Origin: Thinopyrum elongatum
Taxonomy: Eukaryota > Streptophyta > Magnoliopsida > Poales > Poaceae
Assembly (NCBI GenBank): GCA_011799875.1
Contig: CM022302.1
Coordinates: forward strand, 52,930,456-52,994,455
DNA length: 64,000 nt
Direction of reading: 5' to 3'
Below are positions 56,901-64,000 of the stretch, in pieces. A program made the position numbers and the translations under genes. Position 1 is the stretch's first letter; every line of letters begins with the position of its first letter. The notes beneath the pieces are model-generated. The model was not told where the DNA came from and ran no database searches. It was given only the letters and a program-made list of their open reading frames with translations.

Positions 56901-58210
56901 ACACATGCATGGAGTGCCACGGCATTTTAATTCCAAAAAATTAAAAAATGATCAGAAAAATATGAAATCTTGCTTGATGTAATGTCATGCCACCAAGATG
57001 ATGTGGTAAAAAAATTGGCTTGTTTGACGAAAGTTTGGACACACACCCCTCACAAACCGGAGCAACAAGGCTCGTGGTTCCAAGAGGGAACTATGTATGT
57101 TTGATGACGAACGGGAGATAGATTCCCCTTACGGCCTTCAAATTTTTTCTACATTTAACGTGCACTAAAACAACTGTCATGTGAAAATTTGGAAAATTTC
57201 AGGGGTCATTTGACCTTTTAAAGACATTTAAGTGATTTTGTAGCCATTTAATGACCGTAATTCAAATTTGAACTACATGTACATGCAACAGCTAACCATA
57301 ACGGTTTGAAAAATCATATTTGTGTCCTTGTGTGCGAGTTAATTCCATGTGCAGTAAGTTGGAAGCAATTTTCAAACATAATGGTCTCACGGCATGGACA
57401 CATGCATGGAGTGCTCTGGCATTTCAATTCCAAAAAATTAAAAAATGATCAGAAAAACATGAAACCTTGCTTGATGTAATGTCATGCCACCAAGATGATG
57501 TGGTAAAAAAATTGGCCTATTTGACGAAAGTTTGGACACACACCCCTCACAAACCGGAGCAACTCACTAGAAGGCTCGTGGTTCTGAGTGGGAACAATGC
57601 ATGTTTGATTACGAACGGGAGATAACTTCCTCTTACGGCCTTTAAATTTTTCTACATTTAAGGTGCAGTAATACAACTGTCATGTGAAAATTTGGAAAAT
57701 TTCAGGGGTCATTTGACCTTTTAAAGACATTTAAGTGATTTTCTAGCCATTTAATGACCGTAATTCAAATATTAACTATATCTACATGCAACGGATAACC
57801 ATAACGGTTTGAAAAATCATATTTGTGTACTTGTGTGCGAGTTAATTCCATGTGCAGTAAATTATAAGGAATTTTCAAACATATTGGTCTCACGGCATGG
57901 ACACATGCTTGGAGTGCCATGGCATTTTAATTCTAAAAAAATAAAATATGATCAGAAAAACATGAAACTTTGCTTGATGTAATGTCATGCCACTAAGATG
58001 ATGTGGTAAAAAAATTGGCCTGTTTGACGAAAGTTTGGACACACACCCCTCACAAACCGGAACAACTCACTAGAAGGCTCGTGGTTTTAAGAGGGAACAA
58101 TGCATGTTTGATGACGAATAGGATATAGCTTCCTTTTACGACCTTCAATTTTTTTTACGTTTAACATGCACTAATACAACTTTCATGTCAAAATTTGGAA
58201 AATTCTAGGG
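50930..58210. repeat. Higher-order repeat, three monomers (B-C-A), ~1503 bp
   Basis: B-type marks (GAGCAACAAGGCTC) fall at 51057, 52559, 54062, 55565 and 57066, that is every 1501-1503 bases. The B-C-A order is constant between them. Corresponding monomers in successive trimers are almost identical, whereas neighbouring monomers differ clearly, which is the definition of a higher-order repeat. The pattern continues from about 58.6 kb (marks at 59577, 61079 and 62581) after one disturbed unit. Confidence 0.9.
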
Positions 58211-58440
58211 GTCATTTGATCTTTTAAAGACATTTAAGTGATTTTGTAGCCATTTAATGACCGTAATTCAAATTTGAACTACATGTACATGCAACAGCTA
58301 ACCATAACGGTTTGAAAAATCATATTTTTTACTTGTGTGCGAGTTAATTCCATGTGCAGTAAGTTGGAAGGAATTTTCAAACATAATGGTCTCACGGCAT
58401 GGACACATGCATGGAGTGCTATGGCATTTCAATTCCAAAA
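52434..58440. repeat. Recent 3.0-kb (six-monomer) tandem duplication
   Basis: Rare variants recur about 3003-3006 bases apart: CATCTAGATGCAATGG at about 53777 and 56780, TGAGTGGGAAC at 54581 and 57584, ATGCTTGGAG at 54901 and 57904, and GTGTCCTTGTG at about 54321 and 57324. The 52.4-55.4 kb block is thus nearly identical to 55.4-58.4 kb, apart from single changes such as a 3-base shorter A run at 56434. Confidence 0.85.
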
Positions 58441-61400
58441 AATTAAAAAATGATCAGAAAAACATGAAACCTTGCTTGATGTAATGTCATGCCACCAAGA
58501 TGATGTGGTAAAAAAATTGGCCTATTTGACGAAAGTTTGGACAAACACCCCTCACAAACCGGAGCAACTCACTAGAAGGCTCGTGGTTCTGAGAGGGAAC
58601 AATGCATGTTTGATTACGAATGGGAGATAACTTCCTCTTACGGCCTTTAAATTTTTCTACATTTAAGGTGCGGTAATACAACTGTCATGTGAAAATTTGG
58701 AAAATTTCAGGGGTCATTTGACCTTTTAAAGACATTTAAGTGATTTTCTAGCCATTAAATGACCGTAATTCAAATATTAACTATATCTACATGCAACGGA
58801 TAACCATAACGGTTTGAAAAATCATATTTGTGTACTTGTGTGCGAGTTAATTCCATGTGCAGTAAATTATAAGGAATTTTCAAACATATTGGTCTCACGG
58901 CATGGACACATGCATGGAGTGCCATGGCATTTTAATTCTAAAAAAATAAAATATGATCAGAAAAACATGAAACTTTGCTTGATGTAATGTCATGCCACTA
59001 AGATGATGTGGTAAAAAAATTGGCCTGTTTGACGAAAGTTTGGACACACACCCCTCACAAACCGGAGCAACTCACTAGAAGGCTCGTGGTTTTAAGAGGG
59101 AACAATGCATGTTTGATGACGAATAGGATATAGCTTCCTTTTACGACCTTCAATTTTTTTTACGTTTAACATGCACTAATACAACTTTCATGTCAAAATT
59201 TGGAAAATTCTAGGGGTCATTTGATCTTTTAAAGACATTTAAGTGATTTTCTAGCCATTTAATGACCGTAATTCAAATTTGAACTACATCTACATGCAAC
59301 GGCTAACCATAACGGTTTAAAAAAATCATATTTGTGTACTTGTGTGCGAGTTAATTCCATATGCAGTAAATTAGAAGGAATTTTCAAACATATTGGGGTC
59401 ACGGCATGGACACATGCATGGAGTGCCACCGCATTTTAATTCCAAAAAATTAAAAAATGATCAAAAAAATATGAAATCTTGCTTGATGTAATGTCATGCC
59501 ACCAAGATGATGTGGTAAAAAAATTGGCTTGTTTGACGAAAGTTTGGACACACACCGCTCACAATCCGGAGCAACAAGGCTCGTGGTTCCAAGAGGGAAC
59601 AATGTATGTTTGATGACGAACGGGAGATAGACTCCCCTTACGGCCTTCAAATTTTTTCTACATTTAACGTGCACTAAAACAACTGTCATGTGAAAATTTG
59701 GAAAATTTCAGGGGTCATTTGACCTTTTAAAGACATTTAAGTGATTTTGTAGCCATTTAATGACCGTAATTCAAATTTGAACTACATGTACATGCAACAG
59801 CTAACCATAACGGTTTGAAAAATCATATTTGTGTCCTTGTGTGCGAGTTAATTCCATGTGCAGTAAGTTGGAAGCAATTTTCAAACATAATGGTCTCACG
59901 GCATGGACACATGCATGGAGTGCTCTGGCATTTCAATTCCAAAAAATTAGAAAATGATCAGAAAAACATGAAACCTTGCTTGATGTAATGTCATGCCACC
60001 AAGATGATGTGGTAAAAAAATTGGCCTATTTGACGAAAGTTTGGACACACACCCCTCACAAACCGGAGCAACTCACTAGAAGGCTCGTGGTTCTGAGAGG
60101 GAACAATGCATGTTTGATTACGAACGGGAGATAACTTCCTCTTACGGCCTTTAAATTTTTCTACATTTAAGGTGCAGTAATACAACTGTCATGTGAAAAT
60201 TTGGAAAATTTCAGGGGTCATTTGACCTTTTAAAGACATTTAAGTGATTTTCTAGCCATTTAATGACCGTAATTCAAATATTATCTATATCTACATGCAA
60301 CGGATAACCATAACGGTTTGAAAAATCATATTTGTGTACTTGTGTGCGAGTTAATTCCATGTGCAGTAAATTATAAGAAATTTTCAAACATATTGGTCTC
60401 ACGGCATGGACACATGCATGGAGTGCCATGGCATTTTAATTCTAAAAAAATAAAATATGATCAGAAAAACATGAAACTTTGCTTGATGTAATGTCATGCC
60501 ACTAAGATGTTGTGGTAAAAAAACTGGCCTGTTTGACGAATGTTTGGACACACACCCCTCACAAACCGGAACAACTCACTAGAAGGCTCGTGGTTTTAAG
60601 AGGGAACAATGCATGTTTGATGACGAACGGGATATAGCTTCCTTTTACGACCTTCAATTTTTTTTTACGTTTAACATGCACTAATAAAACTTTCATGTCA
60701 AAATTTCGAAAATTCTAGGGGTCATTTGTTCTTTTAAAGACATTTAAGTGATTTTCTAGCCATTTAATGACCGTAATTCAAATTTAAACTACATCTACAT
60801 GCAACGGCTAACCATAACGGTTTAAAAAATCATATTTGTGTACTTGTGTGCGAGTTAATTCCATATCCAGTAAATTAGAAGGAATTTTCAAACATATTGG
60901 GGTCACGGCACGGACACATGCATGGAGTGCCACGGCATTTTAATTCCAAAAAATTAAAAAATGATCAGAAAAATATGAAATCTTGCTAGATGTAATGTCA
61001 TGCCACCAAGATGATGTGGTAAAAAAATTGGCTTGTTTGACGAAAGTTTAGACACACACCCCTCACAAACCGGAGCAACAAGGCTCGTGGTTCCAAGAGG
61101 GAACAATGTATGTTTGATGACGAACGGGAGATAGATTCCCCTTACGGCCTTCAAATTTTTTCTACATTTAACGTGCACTAAAAAAACTGTCATGTGAAAA
61201 TTTGGAAAATTTCAGGGGTCATTTGACCTTTTAAAGACATTTAAGTGATTTTGTAGCCATTTAATGACCGTAATTCAAATTTGAACTACATGTACATGCA
61301 ACAGCTAACCATAACGGTTTGAAAAAATCAAATTTGTGTACTTGTGTGCGAGTTAATTCCATCTGCAGTAAGTTGGAAGGAATTTTCAAACATAATGGTC

Positions 61401-64000
61401 TCACGGCATGGACACATGCATGGAGTGCTATGGCATTTCAATTCCAAAAAATTAAAAAATGATCAGAAAAATATGAAACCTTGCTTGTTGTAATGTCATG
61501 CCACCAAGATGATGTGGTAAAAAAATTGGCCTATTTGACGAAAGTTTGGACACACACCCCTCACAAACCGGAGCAACTCACTAGAAGGCTCGTGGTTCTG
61601 AGAGGGAACAATGCATGTTTGATGACGAACGGGAGATAACTTCTTCTTACGGCCTTTAAATTTTTCTACATTTAACGTGCACTAATACAACTCTCATGTG
61701 AAAATTTGGAAAATTTCAGGGGTCATTTGACCTTTTAAAGACATTTAAGTGATTTTCTAGCCATTTAATGACCGTAATTCAAATATTAACTATATCTACA
61801 TGCAACGGATAACCATAACGGTTTGAAAAATCATATTTGTGTACTTGTGTTGCGAGTTAATTCCATGTGCAGTAAATTATAAGGAATTTTCAAACATATT
61901 GGTCTCACGGCATGGACACATGCATGGAGTGCCATGGCATTTTAATTCTAAAAAAATAAAATATGATCAGAAAAACATGAAACTTTGCTTGATGTAATGT
62001 CATGCCACTAAGATGATGTGGTAAAAAAATTGGCCTGTTTGACGAAAGTTTGGACATACACCCCTCACAAACCGGAGCAACTCACTAGAAGGCTCGTGGT
62101 TTTAAGAGGGAACAATGCATGTTTGATGACGAATAGGATATAGCTTCCTTTTACGACCTTCAATTTTTTTTACGTTTAACATGCACTAATACAACTTTCA
62201 TGTCAAAATTTGGAAAATTCTAGGGGTCATTTGATCTTTTAAAGACATTTAAGTGATTTTCTAGCCATTTAATGACCGTAATTCAAATTTGAACTACATC
62301 TACATGCAACGGCTAACCATAACGGTTTAAAAAAATCATATTTGTTTACTTGTGTGCGAGTTAATTCCATATGCAGTAAATTAGAAGGAATTTTCAAACA
62401 TATTGGGGTCACGGCATGGACACATGCATGGAGTGCCACCGCATTTTAATTCCAAAAAATTAAAAAATGATCAAAAAAATATGAAATCTTGCTTGATGTA
62501 ATGTCATGCCACCAAGATGATGTGGTAAAAAAATTGGCTTGTTTGACGAAAGTTTGGACACACACCCCTCACAAACCGGAGCAACAAGGCTCGTGGTTCC
62601 AAGAGGGAACAATGTATGTTTGATGACGAATGGGAGATAGATTCCCCTTACGGCCTTCAAATTTTTTCTACATTTAACGTGCACTAAAACAACTGTCATG
62701 TGAAAATTTGGAAAATTTCAGGGGTCATTTGACCTTTTAAAGACATTTAAGTGATTTTGTAGCCATTTAATGACCGTAATTCAAATTTGAACTACATGTA
62801 CATGCAACAGCTAACCATAACGGTTTGAAAAATCATATTTGTGTCCTTGTGTGCGAGTTAATTCCATGTGCAGTAAGTTGGAAGCAATTTTCAAACATAA
62901 TGGTCTCATGGCATGGACACATGCATGGAGTGCTCTGGCATTTCAATTCCAAAAAATGATCAGAAAAACATGAAACCTTGCTTGATGTAATGTCATGCCA
63001 CCAAGATGATGTGGTAAAAAAAATTGGCCTATTTGACGAAAGTTTGGACACACACCCCTCACAAACCGGAGCAACTCACTAGAAGGCTCGTGGTTCTGAG
63101 AGGGAAAAATGCATGTTTGATGATGAACGGGAGATAACTTCCTCTTACGGCCTTTAAATTTTTCTACATTTAAGGTGCAGTAATACAACTGTCATGTGAA
63201 AATTTGGAAAATTTCAGGGGTCATTTGACCTTTTAAAGACATTTAAGTGATTTTCTAGCCATTTAATGACCGTAATTCAAATATTAACTATATCTACATG
63301 CAATGGATAACCATAATGGTTTGAAATATCATATTTGTGTACTTGTGTGCGAGTTAATTCCATGTGCAGTAAATTATAAGGAATTTTCAAACATATTGGT
63401 CTCACGGCGTGGACACATGCATGGAGTGCCCTGGCATTTTAATTCGAAAAAAATAAAATATGATCAGAAAAACATGAAACTTTGCGTGATGTAATGTCAT
63501 GCCACTAAGATGATGTGGTAAAAAAATTGGCCTGTTTGACGAAAGTTTGGACACACACCCCTCACAAACCGGAGCAACTCACTAGAAGGCTCGTGGTTTT
63601 AAGAGCGAACAATGCATGTTTGATGACGAACGGGATATAGCTTCCTTTTACGACCTTCAAATTTTTTTACGTTTAACATGCACTAATACAACTTTCATGT
63701 CAAAATTTGGAAAATTCTAGGGGTCATTTGATCTTTTAAAGACATTTAAGTGATTTTCTAGCCATTTAATGACCATAATTCAAATTTGAACTACATCTAC
63801 ATGCAACGGCTAACCATAACGGTTTAAAAAATCATATTTGTGTACTTGTGTGCGAGTTAATTCCATATGCAGTAAATTAGAAGGAATTTTCAAACATCTT
63901 GGGGTCACGGCATGGACACATGCATGGAGTGCCATGGCAATTTAATTCCAAAAAATTAAAAAATGATCAGAAAAATATGAAATCTTGCTTGATGTAATGT

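Larger units (their letters stand above)
33279..64000. mobile_element. Large CACTA-like element (left end), carrying genes and satellite
   Basis: CACTGGTACAACGAGGTGC starts exactly where the Copia integrase reading stops making sense, between two codons. The five terminal bases CACTG are a known variant of the CACTA end. After it come diverged ~55-bp subterminal repeats, a B3-type gene relic, two MITEs, an alanine-rich ORF and then the satellite array. No matching inverted end TTGTACCAGTG occurs in the window, so the right border lies beyond 64000, or the satellite is a separate locus joined by rearrangement. That the satellite belongs to the element is an inference. Confidence 0.55.
37600..64000. 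repeat. Satellite array, ~501-bp monomer, about 53 copies, runs past window end
   Basis: The landmark AGGGGTCATTTGA recurs at about 37649, 38158, 38660, 39162, 39660, 40163 and so on to 63719, with spacing 495-509. Each monomer is about 65% A+T and shares CTAGCCATTTAATGACCG, ACGGTTT-AAAAATCATATTTG, CATGGACACATGCATGGAGTG, TTGACGAAAGTTTGGACACA and TAC-ACCTTCAA words. Three subtypes exist. A has GGTTTTAAGAGGG and ATTCTAGGGGTC. B lacks 7 bases and reads GAGCAACAAGGCTC. C has TTCTGAGAGGG or TTCCGAGAGGG. There are no transcription units. The 60-80-codon frames seen repeatedly on the minus strand are by-products of the repeat. Confidence 0.95.

Noticed and set aside
39400..63200. Repeated 60-84-codon minus-strand ORFs across the satellite, with strikingly similar proteins
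   Set aside because: They recur because the DNA monomer recurs. They have no start context, no domain, and differ by frameshifts between subtypes (64, 79, 81, 83 codons). No sign of selection on codons.
37600..64000. Centromeric identity of the satellite
   Set aside because: Monomer length and higher-order structure would fit a centromere, but I see no CENP-B-like box and cannot test CENH3 binding. The transposon context argues for another origin. Only ChIP data could support it.

Overview
The window looks like nuclear DNA from a large-genome grass, most likely a Triticeae species (wheat, barley, Aegilops or a relative). This is an inference. It rests on several LTR retrotransposon ends of Triticeae type, CACTA (En/Spm-like) transposons, grass MITEs, very low gene density and layered nesting of elements. 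I see no intact, clearly functional host gene, no rRNA, no CRISPR array and nothing bacterial.

Layout. 1-2678: anonymous AT-rich sequence ending in a Helitron-like 3' terminus (hairpin plus CTAGT). 2679-4383: GC-richer DNA with a relic resembling plant GH9 endoglucanase. 4384-5456 and 15074-15505: the two halves of one Gypsy-type LTR, split by a complete Copia element (5462-15073, 5-bp target duplication GTTGC at 5457-5461 and 15074-15078). The Copia LTRs are nearly alike but its coding region has decayed. 15506-17723: degraded non-LTR sequence with a frameshifted helical ORF and a short repeat carrying two converging tRNA-like units. 17724-30043: a complete 12.3-kb CACTA transposon (TIR CACTACCAG / CTGGTAGTG, target duplication CAT) with two minus-strand genes. 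One is a TNP2-type transposase (3 exons, two in-frame stops). The other is a 7-exon TnpA/ORF1-like gene (one premature stop, one homopolymer frameshift). The CACTA also holds a 200-bp palindrome, GC-rich ~330-bp tandem repeats and a 25-N assembly gap. 30044-33278: the 3' half of a second Copia element on the minus strand, cut at its integrase domain.

From 33279 a second DNA transposon begins (terminal CACTGGTACAACGAG), inserted exactly at a codon boundary of the Copia integrase. It has subterminal repeats, a broken multi-exon gene with a B3-like DNA-binding domain, two MITEs and an alanine-rich coiled-coil ORF. From about 37.6 kb to the window end it runs into about 53 copies of a ~501-bp satellite. 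Its right end is not in the window. The satellite is irregular near the transposon genes. Further out it is a regular three-monomer higher-order repeat of about 1503 bp, with a visible 3.0-kb duplication and a hybrid monomer left by unequal exchange.

The strongest candidate for something undescribed is this structure: a CACTA-class element that appears to carry a B3-domain gene and to hold a long, actively homogenising satellite array. The inferred insertion order is: the old Gypsy LTR before the Copia inside it, and the second Copia before the satellite-bearing transposon that splits it.
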